A stretch of 64,000 nucleotides of DNA, from positions 1-64,000 of the forward strand of contig JAKLJY010000018.1 in NCBI GenBank assembly GCA_023150895.1. Reading direction: 5' to 3'. Positions 43,376 to 53,348 of this stretch are shown here, piece after piece. The notes below the pieces were generated by a model that ran no database searches, was not told the origin of the DNA, and was given only the letters and a program-made list of their open reading frames with translations. The DNA comes from Myxococcota bacterium. GTDB taxonomy: Bacteria > Myxococcota_A > Bradymonadia > UBA7976 > UBA1532. The position numbers and the translations under genes were made by a program. Each line of letters begins with the position of its first letter. Position 1 is the first letter of the stretch.

Positions 43376-46300
43376 CTACTGGGCAGCCGACGGCACGACG
43401 AAGCGGCCGTCAGTGATCACGGTCAGATCGATCAGTTCGACGACGTTTGCGGGGTTGTCGACGATGAGTATCCACTCGCCCGTTGGTTGCCAGCCATGCA
43501 TCGCGGCCAGCATGGGACCTCCGTAGGCGCCGCTCCACGGACCGTCCGATCCGCGGGCCGCCGCCGGGTCCAGCAGTATCTCCTCGCCACGGGGCGACCG
43601 CAGCGTCAGGCGGAGTCCGGCCGCCATCGCCCCCGCGAGTCCGACCCGGACCGTGAGGCCGTCGATGTGCTGCTTGCCCTGGTGAACGGCGAAGGTGCTC
43701 CGGCCGCTGGGCGCCGCGACGGTCTGGGCGGGCATTTCCCGCAATCGTTGGCGCCATGATCCGGGATCCGGCTGGTGCCAGACGGTCAACCGGCCACCGG
43801 CCTCGGATGCCGCCAACAGATCGGGCAAGCCATCGGCGTCGAGGTCGGCGACCGCGACGTCGGTGGGCGCCTCGCCCGTCGGGATTACATACCCGGTGAC
43901 GAGCTCGCCGTCATCCAGGCCGACGACGTCGACGGACTGTGTACGTTGCAGGAGCAACTCGACCCGGTCGTCGCCATCCATGTCGAAAACGCCGAGCAAC
44001 TCGACACCCACGCCAGGTTCGCCGTAGCGCACGGGCGCCGCGAAGCCCCCGCCCGGTCGGGCGTAGGCAACGGCGACGCCCAGGTAGCTCGAGACGAGGT
44101 CGAGCCGGCCGTCCCCGTCGACATCCCCGGCGCTTAGATACGCCTCCATTCCGACGAGTCGGTGGGCGGGTTCGGGGCCTCCGGCGCGCCCGTACGCCAT
44201 GAATGGTTCGCCATGTGCCATCGAGATGATAACGTCATCCGCATCGTCCCCATTTACGTCGATGAGTTGCACGTGCCGGGCGAACGCGTCGGCGGTCAGG
44301 CCGTACTCGACCGTCTGCCCGAAGGTCCCGTCTCCGTTTCCCGGAGTAAATGAGAACGAGTTCGACCAGATGGGCTCGCCTGCCTCGAACGTCAAACTGT
44401 GTGAGACCGCGACGGCGTCCAGATTGCCGTCGCCATCGACGTCGCCGACGGCCACGTCGGTGACGGTCGGCGACAGGTCGGCGATCTGGGCCTCCAGTCC
44501 AAAGCCACCGGCGCCGTCGCCGAGGTGCCGGTAAAGCGCGTTGCCATGTGCGACGACGATGTCATGGTGCCCATCCCGATTCAGATCGCCGGCGGCGAGG
44601 CCCTCATTTTCGCCCGAGAGCCGGAACGGGCTCATGGCGTCGAAGCCGCCGTCGACACCGAAGAAGCTGTTGCGGGAGAGCAGATCGAGGTGTCCGTCTT
44701 CGTTCAGATCCGTCAGCGCGACGTGGCGGGGCCTTTCAACGGGGATGACCTGCAGGAACGTCAAGGGCGGCCCCGAGCGTCCGCGCCGTGTCTCGAGCAC
44801 GCTGTCGCCGTTGTTCCCAGCCAGGGAGAGGAGGTCCTGAGTGCCGTCGCCATCGAGGTCGGCAAGGGTCACGGAAACCCACGCGGTGTTGGCGAGCTGT
44901 TGCCAATCGGCGCCGACCGTCGTCGAGCGCCACCAGATGCCGTGGTATGTCGTCGCCAGGACGTCCAGGCGGCCATCCGCGTCCAGGTCCGCCAGCACGG
45001 GCGGCTGAGGATAGAGCTCCACGGGAGGGGCGCCCAGGTCGACCGGTGCGCCGAGCCCCCCGCGTCCGTCTCCGGGGCACAGCTCGACGTACGAGGGCTG
45101 ATCGAGGGCGGAGCGGGCGATCAGAACCAGATCGACCGCCCCGTCGCCGGTCACGTCGCCCGCGGCGTGACCGCTTGGCGCAATCGGCAGGCCGAGCACA
45201 GTGGGCGCTTCGAGTTCGTCATCCGCCCCGTGACGGTAGAGCCGGATCGTGTCTCCCGCGCCGACCGGCTTCACGAAGATGACGTCCAGCCGGCCGTCGG
45301 CGTCCAGGTCGACGAGTTCCATGCGGCCCGGATTCTCACCCGTGTTCAGCAAGACTTGGGGGGCGCCGAGCCCCGCGTCGCCGAGTCCACGCATCCACTG
45401 CAGTTGATTCCCGACGCTCGCGATCACGAGATCCGGGCGCCCGTCTCGGTCGAAGTCTCCGACCCGGAAGTCATTCGGCCAGGCCTCGTAGCGCACGGGC
45501 TCCCCAAACGCGCCGTCCGGGAGACCCGGGTGTACTTCCAGGCCCCACCGCGCGCCGAGTTCGATGGGATCGCCCTCGGCGAAGATGATCCCGCCGATGA
45601 TCAACTCCGGGTAGCCGTCACCGCTCAGGTCGGCGAGCGCCGTGGCCTTCGGCCAGTCGCACATCGCGTATGCTCGACCTTCGCCCAGGGGGCCGCCGCG
45701 GGTGGTCCCGAGGCGCACCTCGAAGAAGCCCTGATTGCCCACCACGACAACATCCGTCAGCCCGTCGCGGTTCAAGTCTGCCGCATGAATCGCGTAGGCG
45801 CCGCGCGCGGTCGGATACGCCTCGGGGGCTTCGAAGGTCGTATCGGGCGAGCGCCCGACGGCCTCGTCCAGGACGACCGCGGGGCCAGTACCGAGCTCGT
45901 CTTCGATGACGACCGAATCGGTCGCGCCGAACAGAGGCCAGGGAATCTTCCCGGCGGACTCGGCGGCGGAGAACCGCGCCACGAGCCTTCCGTCTGCGTC
46001 GAGCAGCCGCGTCGCGGTGCCTCCCGCCCAACGAAGGAGCGACCACGGCGCCTTCAGACGGTACGACTGCTCGATCCCGCGACCATCGGTCGCGCTGCCG
46101 CGAGTCCACCGCAGGTTCGAGACACAGTAGGGCGCCGCGGTCCGACACGCGGTGACCTCCGGGCTCACGCCGAAACGCAGAGAGGAAACCCCGCCGCCGG
46201 GGGTGGGGTTGTGGGCGGCCAGAGTCGTGTCGACGAGATCACTCGTGACTGCGAATCCAGGACGCAGGTCGAAGAGCAGCTCGACCGTCTGCCCGGGTCG

Positions 46301-49300
46301 CCCCCCACAAGGTCCGCCTTGTTCCGTCGGGCGAATGTCCTGCACGGCGCCAAAAATGTCGCCGAGGCTGTACTGTGCGTTGTTGAGGAGGTCACACCCA
46401 TCGACGGTCAGTGAGAGTGACTCGCCAACGACCGGGCCGCCGGGGCCGAGCCGAACGCCTCGCGGCTGTGTCCCCAGAAGCGTCGGCTTGGGTGCGACCA
46501 CGTCGACAGAGGCGACCCGCTGGCTGATGCCCGCCCCGCCCTCCACCGGATCCGGTGTGTGCAGGCGCACCGGGAAGGTCCCTGCGGTCTGAAGAAGCGA
46601 AACGGGCAGATCGACCGTGCATCGGGCGGCGCACGCGACCTCGGCACAGTTCCCCCCTGGCGCACATCCACCCTCCGGGTCCGCACGACAGTCGTCGGCC
46701 GCGCGCTCCAACGCGCACGGGAGCGTGTACACCCCTACGAGCGCCCGGGTGTCGGGTGCGAGTCCGCGGGCCTCGATGACGAGTTGTTCCCCGCTCGGCC
46801 TGTCGGGATCATCCGCGTCCGCCTCCGTCACCGAGCGCGCGACGAAGCTCCGCGGCCGCAGCCGATCGAGGGAGGGCACGGGCCGCGGGACGTGGACGTC
46901 CAGGTTGAGTTCGACCTTTTCGATGTGGGAGGCGTTGCCCGCCATGTCACAGAGTCGTGCGCAGACCGTCTTCAACTCGCGGGTCTCAGAGAGCGTGAAG
47001 TCGATGGCGGGCGAATAGGGCACGAAGCGCGGATCGGCACACGAAGGGTCACCGCAATCGCCGGCTGACGCTTCCCATATCGCGAGGAAGTCCGCGCCCA
47101 GCGCATGCAGGGAGACCGGGACGGTTCGCTCGCGCACCGTGGCACGCCCCTCGGCGACGACGAGCGGTTGAATCGGCGGCGCGCTCACCCACGCAGGGGG
47201 CGTGGTGTCCCGGTTGATGGTCGCGGTGATTACGGGCGACATCGCGGCGAGAAGGTCATCGCCGGGATCGAGATTTGACCGGGCCTCGTTGGCCAGGCGT
47301 ACAGCGATGTCATTCGGGCCCTCGACGACGAGAGGAACTTCAAACTCCCCTGAGGGGGCGAGTGGAACGAAAGGGGCACCGGGCGGCAAGACGCTCGATC
47401 CGACGGCGAGTTGTACGAAGGTCAGATCGGGATCTCGCTCGACGCGAATCGTCGCCGTCGCCCCGGCGTATGTCGGCGCAATGACTCGCCAGGTTCGCGC
47501 TGTGAGCACCAGGTCGACTGCCGACTCGGCATCGGGCGTCACCGTCACGGGGACCGGGGCCGGGCTGCGATAGGCGTCCGCGACCGCGGTGACCTCATAG
47601 AGTCCTGCGGGGAGCCCGTCGAGCCGAAATCCATCCGCGGGCGGGCTTGCCTGCGCTGAGTAGACCCGACCTGATACCAGCGGGTCGCCCGGGGCGCCGA
47701 TCGCGATGACCGTGACCAGGCCGGTCGGGGTCCCGCCCGCTCGCCGGGCCTGGCCCGACAAGACACCACGGCCGATGCGCAGGGACAGCGTACCGGCGTC
47801 GACCATCTCGCCGCTGAGCAGCAAGGGGAGGTGCGCGGACTCGTGGCGGGCCAGATCGACGCTGAGTTCGACCAACCCGGCTGAGACGCCGGGGAGCACG
47901 AACACCCCCTCCGGGTCGGTAACACCAACTGCCACGGACCCCGGCCCTCTCATCAGGCTGACGGTGGCTCCTCCCGCGGGCGCGAATCCACCAGCCGGAA
48001 GCTCCCGCACGACACGTCCGGTCACCGCCGTCGGGAGCGGCACCATCACGAACGGCGGCGCATCGAGGTCGCGGACCTCGAACCGGTCGTCGGCGGTCCA
48101 GTCGAGGAACACATCTCGCAGCGGCGCGAAGCCATCTGCCGACAGACTCAGCACATGGGTCTCGGGGGTCAGCAGGAGGGTGAACTCACCGTCGGCGTCC
48201 GAGAGGCCGGTGGCGGCGGTGACGTCGTCGCGTTCGGCGCGGATGACGGCGCCCTCGACGGGGGCACCGTCGGGGTCGACGACGAGGCCGGTGAACGGCA
48301 CGCTCTGGGGGGCGAGCGGCAGGGGGCCGAGGTCGAGGCCCTCGGCGGGGAGTTCGAGCATGCGCACGACGGGGGCGTGGCCGAGCGCCTGAACGGCGAG
48401 GGTATACGCACCGGGGCGGAGGCCGGCGGCCTCGAAACGCCCCTCGCCGGCCTCCTGCGAGACCGTGGCGAGGCGCTGTACGCCGTCGCCGAAGAGGCTG
48501 ACGAGTGCGCGTGCGGGCCAGTCGTCGATACGCAGGGGGCTCGTCAGGCGACCGGTCAGGGCGGCGGTCTGGCGGGGCTCCAGGGAGAACACGACCTCGG
48601 CGAGCGGACGACCCTCGTACTCGAAGCGTCCGCCCTCGGGCAGCGCCTCGTCGACGCGCCAGGTGATGACATGCTCGGCGCTCGGCTGGTAGTTGTTCCG
48701 CGTGAACGTCAGCACATGACTCTCCCGGGCGACGGGGAAGAGAAATGCGCCCGAATCGTCGGTCATGGTCGTGAACACCAGGTTGCCCCCGATGCGGCCC
48801 CGCACGGTGACGTCGCTGTGGTCGCCGTCGTCCGGCACGTCGGCGAGGTGGACCCGGCCGACGAGCAGGGTGGCCGTCTCGGCGTCGAACCCCTCCGGCG
48901 TGAGGGCGATCCGGACCGGACCGTTCTCGCCCTCGACGAGGGTGACGTTCTCGGTGGCGGGCAGGTGGCCGCGGGCGCTGACGCTGAGCCGGTAGTCGCC
49001 GGGCGGGACGTCGGTGAACTGGAAGCCGCCGTCGCGGAGGACGGGCTCCAGGCGGCGCACGGCCTCGTCGGCGCTGACGAGCGTCACGAAGGCCCGGTTG
49101 GCCCAGTCGTCGATCTGGAGGGGGCTCTGGAGCTGTCCGACGAGCGCCGCGGTCGGGAGGGGCGAGAGCGTGAACTCGACGCCGTCGAGGGGGCGATCCT
49201 GGCTCTCGAAGCGGGCCTCGGCGTCGTCCCATTCGACGGTCTCGGTGCGCTCGGCGAAGCCGTCGCGGCTGAAACCGAGCTCGTGGGTCGCACGGGAGGT

Positions 49301-50983
49301 CAGAAACGCGAAGGCGCCGGAGGGGTCGGAAACGGCGGTGGCGACGAGGTTGCCGCCGACGGTGGCGCGGAGGATCACGCCGCCGTGGTCCTCGCGGCCG
49401 GCAAGGGCGACGCGGCCGCGAAGCACGAGCGCCGAGTCGGCGTCGTCGGCCTCGGGCGTCAACCACAACCCGATCTCGCCGTCGATCTCGGCCACACCGG
49501 GCGTCACGCCGGGACGCAGCACGTCGCCGAGGGTGCTGCGTCCGGCGGGCAGATCCACGGACACGATGAAGGGCAGATGTCCCTGGGCGGTGACGCCGAG
49601 GGTGTACGGACCGGGGGGCAGGCCGGCGAATTCGAGGCGGCCCCGCCCGCGCTCGGCGTCGAGGACGGGCTCGAAGCGGCGGATGAGGCCGTCTGCGGAC
49701 GTCAGGGTCGCGAAGGCGCGGCCGGGCCAGTCCTCGAGGGCGCCGAGGGTGCTGGCGACGGGGCCGCCGAGCGCGGCGGCGGGCCGCGGTTGCAGCTCGA
49801 AGGGGGGCGCGGCGAGGTCGCGGACGGTGAAGCCGGCTTCGGTGAAGTCGAGGTAGACGTCGGCGAGGGGCTCGAAGTCGGGGTGCGAGAGCGAGAGCGC
49901 GTGGGTCTCCGGGGTCAGCAGCAGGCTGAACGCCCCCTCGACGTCCGTCAGCGCCGTCGCGGCGGTCACGGCGCCCCGCCGAGCGCGGACGACGACGCCT
50001 TCGACGGGGGCCCCGCCGGCGCGGACGACGACGCCCTGGAAGTCGGCGCGGTCGGGGACGAGCGCGAGGGCGCCGACGTCGACGTCCGCGGCGCCGAGCG
50101 TGACGTCCCGCCGCAGGGCGTGGTGGCCGACGACGAGGGCCGAGAGGGCGTAGTCGCCCGGGAGCAGCCCGGCGATCTGGAAAGCGCCCCGACCGTCCTC
50201 GGTCGTGGTGACGGTGGCGACCCGCACGACGCCGCCGCCGGTGGCCTGAACCAGGCTGCGCAGGGGCCAGTCCGCGACGGGCAGCGGGCTCTGCAGGGTG
50301 CCGGACACGGCGTAGGTGGCGGGCGGCTCGCACCAGATCTCCTCGTCGCCGGACAGCGAGGCGGTCTCGCCCGCGACGATCTCGACGGCGGTCTCGCGCC
50401 AGCGCTCGGGCAGGAGGAAGCCCGAGGGCGGGACGAGCTGGAGGGTGTGGCTGCGGGCGACGAGACCGAGGGTAAAGGCGCCGTCGGGGCCGGTGACGGC
50501 CTGCACACCGGTCTCCCGGGCGACGACGCGGGTGCCGGCGTGGCCATCGTCCGGGGCCCCGCGGAGGCGGACGCGGCCGGTGAGGACGCCGGTCCGGGCG
50601 GAGAGCAGGAGCTCGCCGAGGTCGACCGAGGCGCCGATGCCGACGCGGAAGAGCGCCGGGCTGGCCCCGAAGCCGTCGAGGGCGGCGACGAGGCGCCAAT
50701 CGCCGGGGCGGACCTCGTCGAAGGTGAACGCGCCGGCGGCGTCGAGGCCCACGGTGCGCTGCGCGTTTCCATCGACCTGTGAGGTCAGGGTGACGCGGGC
50801 GTCAGCCAGCAGGGCCGGCGCGATACCGACGGGCAGAAGAACGCGCCCCCGCACGACGCCCGTGGCCTGCACCGTCACCGGCGCATTGGGGTCGTAGGGG
50901 TTGTCGGCCGGGATCTCGGCACAGCCGATGAGGGCGGTGAGCACCGACGCGAGCAGGCAAAAGAAGTAGACAGTCATCCGCAT
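43376..50983 (-). CDS. giant modular lipoprotein B: CnaB-like modules, FG-GAP propeller, P-domain
   Basis: Surface lipoprotein of 2535 aa. The start at 50983, ribosome site and lipobox LIGC are identical to gene A. Residues 1-980 are ~95% identical to A (CnaB/carboxypeptidase-regulatory-like modules). After the shared PPFVMVP motif it diverges into more regulatory-like sandwiches (about 980-1250) and Ig-like regions with a Cys-rich insert (about 1270-1500). About 1700-2400 hold FG-GAP/VCBS repeats (DLNRDGLTDVVVVG, DLDADGRLDV, DVDGDGRLDLVSS) forming a calcium-binding propeller. The last ~115 residues (FAVHQGKQHIDGLTVRV, LTLRSPRGEEILL, GEWILIVDN) match the P/Homo-B domain of proprotein convertases. 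Adhesion is inferred; cooperation with the downstream subtilase is plausible. Confidence 0.87.
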   Translation of the reverse strand: MRMTVYFFCLLASVLTALIGCAEIPADNPYDPNAPVTVQATGVVRGRVLLPVGIAPALLADARVTLTSQVDGNAQRTVGLDAAGAFTFDEVRPGDWRLVAALDGFGASPALFRVGIGASVDLGELLLSARTGVLTGRVRLRGAPDDGHAGTRVVARETGVQAVTGPDGAFTLGLVARSHTLQLVPPSGFLLPERWRETAVEIVAGETASLSGDEEIWCEPPATYAVSGTLQSPLPVADWPLRSLVQATGGGVVRVATVTTTEDGRGAFQIAGLLPGDYALSALVVGHHALRRDVTLGAADVDVGALALVPDRADFQGVVVRAGGAPVEGVVVRARRGAVTAATALTDVEGAFSLLLTPETHALSLSHPDFEPLADVYLDFTEAGFTVRDLAAPPFELQPRPAAALGGPVASTLGALEDWPGRAFATLTSADGLIRRFEPVLDAERGRGRLEFAGLPPGPYTLGVTAQGHLPFIVSVDLPAGRSTLGDVLRPGVTPGVAEIDGEIGLWLTPEADDADSALVLRGRVALAGREDHGGVILRATVGGNLVATAVSDPSGAFAFLTSRATHELGFSRDGFAERTETVEWDDAEARFESQDRPLDGVEFTLSPLPTAALVGQLQSPLQIDDWANRAFVTLVSADEAVRRLEPVLRDGGFQFTDVPPGDYRLSVSARGHLPATENVTLVEGENGPVRIALTPEGFDAETATLLVGRVHLADVPDDGDHSDVTVRGRIGGNLVFTTMTDDSGAFLFPVARESHVLTFTRNNYQPSAEHVITWRVDEALPEGGRFEYEGRPLAEVVFSLEPRQTAALTGRLTSPLRIDDWPARALVSLFGDGVQRLATVSQEAGEGRFEAAGLRPGAYTLAVQALGHAPVVRMLELPAEGLDLGPLPLAPQSVPFTGLVVDPDGAPVEGAVIRAERDDVTAATGLSDADGEFTLLLTPETHVLSLSADGFAPLRDVFLDWTADDRFEVRDLDAPPFVMVPLPTAVTGRVVRELPAGGFAPAGGATVSLMRGPGSVAVGVTDPEGVFVLPGVSAGLVELSVDLARHESAHLPLLLSGEMVDAGTLSLRIGRGVLSGQARRAGGTPTGLVTVIAIGAPGDPLVSGRVYSAQASPPADGFRLDGLPAGLYEVTAVADAYRSPAPVPVTVTPDAESAVDLVLTARTWRVIAPTYAGATATIRVERDPDLTFVQLAVGSSVLPPGAPFVPLAPSGEFEVPLVVEGPNDIAVRLANEARSNLDPGDDLLAAMSPVITATINRDTTPPAWVSAPPIQPLVVAEGRATVRERTVPVSLHALGADFLAIWEASAGDCGDPSCADPRFVPYSPAIDFTLSETRELKTVCARLCDMAGNASHIEKVELNLDVHVPRPVPSLDRLRPRSFVARSVTEADADDPDRPSGEQLVIEARGLAPDTRALVGVYTLPCALERAADDCRADPEGGCAPGGNCAEVACAARCTVDLPVSLLQTAGTFPVRLHTPDPVEGGAGISQRVASVDVVAPKPTLLGTQPRGVRLGPGGPVVGESLSLTVDGCDLLNNAQYSLGDIFGAVQDIRPTEQGGPCGGRPGQTVELLFDLRPGFAVTSDLVDTTLAAHNPTPGGGVSSLRFGVSPEVTACRTAAPYCVSNLRWTRGSATDGRGIEQSYRLKAPWSLLRWAGGTATRLLDADGRLVARFSAAESAGKIPWPLFGATDSVVIEDELGTGPAVVLDEAVGRSPDTTFEAPEAYPTARGAYAIHAADLNRDGLTDVVVVGNQGFFEVRLGTTRGGPLGEGRAYAMCDWPKATALADLSGDGYPELIIGGIIFAEGDPIELGARWGLEVHPGLPDGAFGEPVRYEAWPNDFRVGDFDRDGRPDLVIASVGNQLQWMRGLGDAGLGAPQVLLNTGENPGRMELVDLDADGRLDVIFVKPVGAGDTIRLYRHGADDELEAPTVLGLPIAPSGHAAGDVTGDGAVDLVLIARSALDQPSYVELCPGDGRGGLGAPVDLGAPPVELYPQPPVLADLDADGRLDVLATTYHGIWWRSTTVGADWQQLANTAWVSVTLADLDGDGTQDLLSLAGNNGDSVLETRRGRSGPPLTFLQVIPVERPRHVALTDLNEDGHLDLLSRNSFFGVDGGFDAMSPFRLSGENEGLAAGDLNRDGHHDIVVAHGNALYRHLGDGAGGFGLEAQIADLSPTVTDVAVGDVDGDGNLDAVAVSHSLTFEAGEPIWSNSFSFTPGNGDGTFGQTVEYGLTADAFARHVQLIDVNGDDADDVIISMAHGEPFMAYGRAGGPEPAHRLVGMEAYLSAGDVDGDGRLDLVSSYLGVAVAYARPGGGFAAPVRYGEPGVGVELLGVFDMDGDDRVELLLQRTQSVDVVGLDDGELVTGYVIPTGEAPTDVAVADLDADGLPDLLAASEAGGRLTVWHQPDPGSWRQRLREMPAQTVAAPSGRSTFAVHQGKQHIDGLTVRVGLAGAMAAGLRLTLRSPRGEEILLDPAAARGSDGPWSGAYGGPMLAAMHGWQPTGEWILIVDNPANVVELIDLTVITDGRFVVPSAAQ

Positions 50984-51033
50984 GACACGACCCTCCGTCG
51001 ACGGCACCCGATCGCGCCGCCTCACGCTCCCGA

Positions 51034-51049
51034 GGCAAGAACTGCGCCG
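51034..51049 (-). promoter_or_regulatory. sigma-54 promoter of giant lipoprotein B
   Basis: Duplicate of the gene A element: CGGCGC-AGTTC-TTGCC with exact GG-N10-GC spacing. It is conserved although flanking bases differ. Confidence 0.55.
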
Positions 51050-51091
51050 CCGCGAGGACGTTGGCAAGTCACTTCGTGCGAGGCGCGCGTC

Positions 51092-51129
51092 GCGTCTCAT
51101 TCGGACGCACGCGCGTCCAGGAATGACGC
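51092..51129. promoter_or_regulatory. two perfect GCGTC-N7-GACGC activator sites beside the activator gene
   Basis: Palindromes at 51092-51108 (spacer TCATTCG) and 51113-51129 (spacer CAGGAAT) are 21 bp apart. A substitution inside the first spacer relative to copy A leaves both arms intact, as expected for a protein-binding site. They lie between gene B and the EBP gene. Confidence 0.7.
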
Positions 51130-51209
51130 GGCAATCGCGGTTGCACGATGCGCTCCCCGGACGCATGATGCGGGGCGGTTCCTCTTGTCATCGATGGAGG
51201 TTGGTCGCG

Positions 51210-52922
51210 GTGAGCACCGGTAGTCTGTCAGCCATGATCCGCACCCTCCGGTCGCAACCCGATCTGGAAAGGGCCGCGGCGACGTGCCTCGGATATCTGC
51301 TCCGCGTTGCACGCGAAGCGCTCGACGCCTCCGAGTTTCGCGGCGGGCACGTCCGCCGGGCGATGCTGCATGTTCGTCCGACGGACGGTTATGCGGGGCT
51401 GCTCGTGCTCGAGGCGGGCGCGACCGTCACGACGCGGCCGGGACCCGACGAATCGCTCCTGCCCTCGGTCGCGGCCTGGCGGCACCTCGAGGCGACACAC
51501 GCCCCGGTCGCGGTCGACGTCCTGTCGCGGTCGCTCCGCCTCCGGGATGGTCCGACCATCGACGGCGCCTGGAAACAGGCGGACGAGCCCGTCTCATCGG
51601 CGACGCACCTGCGATTGCTCAAACGGGGTGTGAGTCATGTCTACGCGCTGCCCCTCGTCGGCGTCGAGGGCCTCGGTGGGATGATCACGCTGGAACTCCA
51701 GTGTGTCGAGGCCGCCGACACGCCGTTCATCTGGCCCGCCTGCACGGAGCGCCTCGAGACGGCCGTCGACGCGGCCGCCCCCCATTTGCTGTCGCGGCCC
51801 CTGCCCGCCGCGCCCCGGGCGGGGGACGACCTGCTGCCCGTCGTCGGGCCGAGCATGAGCCGGCTGATCGACATCCTCGCTGTCTTCGCGGCACACAACG
51901 AGACGCTGCTGATCCAGGGCGAGACCGGGACTGGTAAATCACGCATCGCTCGATGGTGCCATGCACAGTCCGTGAGGGCCGGCGGACCCTTCGAGGTCCT
52001 CGACCTGCTCGGCGTGCCGGCCGAGACGCAGATGGGGGAGCTCTTCGGCTGGAAACGCGGCGCGTTCACCGGGGCCGCCCGGGATCACGACGGGTTCGTC
52101 GCGCGGGCCGACGGCGGCACGCTCTTCATCGACGAGGTCGACAAGTTGACGCTCGGGGCGCAGGCAGCGCTGCTGACGCTGCTCGAGGACCATCGGTATC
52201 GACCTCTGGGGGGCGGATCGCTCGCCGCTGCCGATGTCCGGTTCATCGTCGGCACGAACGCGGATCTGCGGTCGCTGGTCCGGGAGGGGGCGTTTCGCGA
52301 GGACCTGTACTACCGCGTCAACGTCTTGCCGGTGAGACTCCCACCGCTGCGAGAGCGTCGCGACGAGATCGCACGGTGGGCCGAACACATGCTCCAGCGG
52401 GTCCACGCGAAACATGGGGCGGGCCGCCGGGCGTCGCTCGATCCCCGCGGCGCCCGCTCACTGGAGGAGCAGGCCTGGCCCGGCAATCTTCGCCAGCTCG
52501 ACAACGTCATGCGGCGCGCCTATGCGCTGGCTTCAGCCCAGGCCGTCGGCGACGAGATTCGAGTGGAGGGTCGCCACGTCGACACCGCACTCGCCATCGA
52601 GGGCGAGCGGGGCTCCGGAGGCCTGTTGGGGGCCATGCGGGACGGCATGGCCGCCCTCGTGACGCACCTTCAGGCCCGAGAGCCCCGCATCTCCCTGGAG
52701 GGGCTCGATCTCGGCTCGGGCCTCTTAGGCCTTCTCCTCGCCGAGGCCGTCAGCCGCACGGGGTCGCGGGAAGCGGCGTTCGAGCTGCTCGGGCTCGGCG
52801 AGTTGGTGAAGAACCGCAATCACCACCGGACGCTGCATCGGGAGTGGGGTCGCACACTGGCGCTCTTCGAGCGGCTCGGTCTGCCCCCGCCCGCGGACCT
52901 GGTGAGCGCGCTCGACGGCTGA
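51210..52922 (+). CDS. sigma-54 enhancer-binding transcriptional activator, GAF-AAA+
   Basis: Bacterial enhancer-binding protein of 570 aa. The GTG at 51210 has a perfect GGAGG 9 nt upstream; a later ATG (51234) lacks one. The N-terminal ~210 residues look like a GAF-type sensor and hold no receiver or FHA motif. The AAA+ core has Walker A GETGTGKS, the sigma-54 contact loop GAFTGA, Walker B GGTLFIDEVD and the RQLDN/NVLP region. The C-terminal ~100 residues are a divergent Fis-type helix-turn-helix (EAVSRTGSREAAFELLGLGELVKNRNHHRTLHRE). It therefore activates RpoN promoters in response to a ligand. Its gene is divergent from lipoprotein B with twin palindromes between, making it the best candidate to bind GCGTC-N7-GACGC. 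Confidence 0.9.
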   Translation: MSTGSLSAMIRTLRSQPDLERAAATCLGYLLRVAREALDASEFRGGHVRRAMLHVRPTDGYAGLLVLEAGATVTTRPGPDESLLPSVAAWRHLEATHAPVAVDVLSRSLRLRDGPTIDGAWKQADEPVSSATHLRLLKRGVSHVYALPLVGVEGLGGMITLELQCVEAADTPFIWPACTERLETAVDAAAPHLLSRPLPAAPRAGDDLLPVVGPSMSRLIDILAVFAAHNETLLIQGETGTGKSRIARWCHAQSVRAGGPFEVLDLLGVPAETQMGELFGWKRGAFTGAARDHDGFVARADGGTLFIDEVDKLTLGAQAALLTLLEDHRYRPLGGGSLAAADVRFIVGTNADLRSLVREGAFREDLYYRVNVLPVRLPPLRERRDEIARWAEHMLQRVHAKHGAGRRASLDPRGARSLEEQAWPGNLRQLDNVMRRAYALASAQAVGDEIRVEGRHVDTALAIEGERGSGGLLGAMRDGMAALVTHLQAREPRISLEGLDLGSGLLGLLLAEAVSRTGSREAAFELLGLGELVKNRNHHRTLHREWGRTLALFERLGLPPPADLVSALDG

Positions 52923-53348
52923 CCTCACTCGCCCCCGAACAACGCCCGGACACGTGCTTCCAGTGAAACGAGTGTCCGCCCGGCGGACTGCGCGCGGGAG
53001 AGACACTGCCGAGCGGCGACGGCGATGGCTTCCCTCCCCATCGACTGCGAGGCCCGGCGACAGAGGTGCCCTTCCGATGCGACGGTGTGTTGATCTCAGC
53101 AGGAGGTACGATGTGATTGTTCGCCCGATGTCATCTGCCCCGTCAGGGTGACGTCGCGGGGTTCCCTCGGGCGCGCGGCAGGCAAGGTGCGAAGCCGTGG
53201 CGCGGGCCGCTGGCTTCGCGCGTGTTTCGGTGCGACGAACACATCTCGCCGAGATCGGCCGTGTCCCGCGTGCCCCCGAACGGGCCCGACACGGCGCGGC
53301 CGGAATCCGATAACGACCAAGCGGGAGGCTTCGTCGCGCGGCCTCCTG
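52923..53348. other. 426-bp region without a recognisable gene
   Basis: No frame gives a convincing protein. It contains an AGGAGGT Shine-Dalgarno sequence at 53101-53107 followed by ATG-TGA, giving no usable peptide. A GGGAGGC/GCCTCC hairpin lies at 53323-53346. No activator palindrome was found here. Confidence 0.5.

Larger units (their letters stand above)
48039..51180. repeat. 3.14-kb direct duplication, copy 2
   Basis: Copy of 29031-32172. The 3' limit falls exactly between two beta modules of the protein. The 5' limit lies about 30 bp before the start codon of the sigma-54 activator gene, so each copy is bordered by a different divergent gene. Confidence 0.9.

Noticed and set aside
53101-53116. 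Perfect AGGAGGT ribosome site followed by ATG-TGA
   Set aside because: It gives a start directly followed by stop. A 12-codon GTG frame also starts there but has no support; most likely chance or relic.
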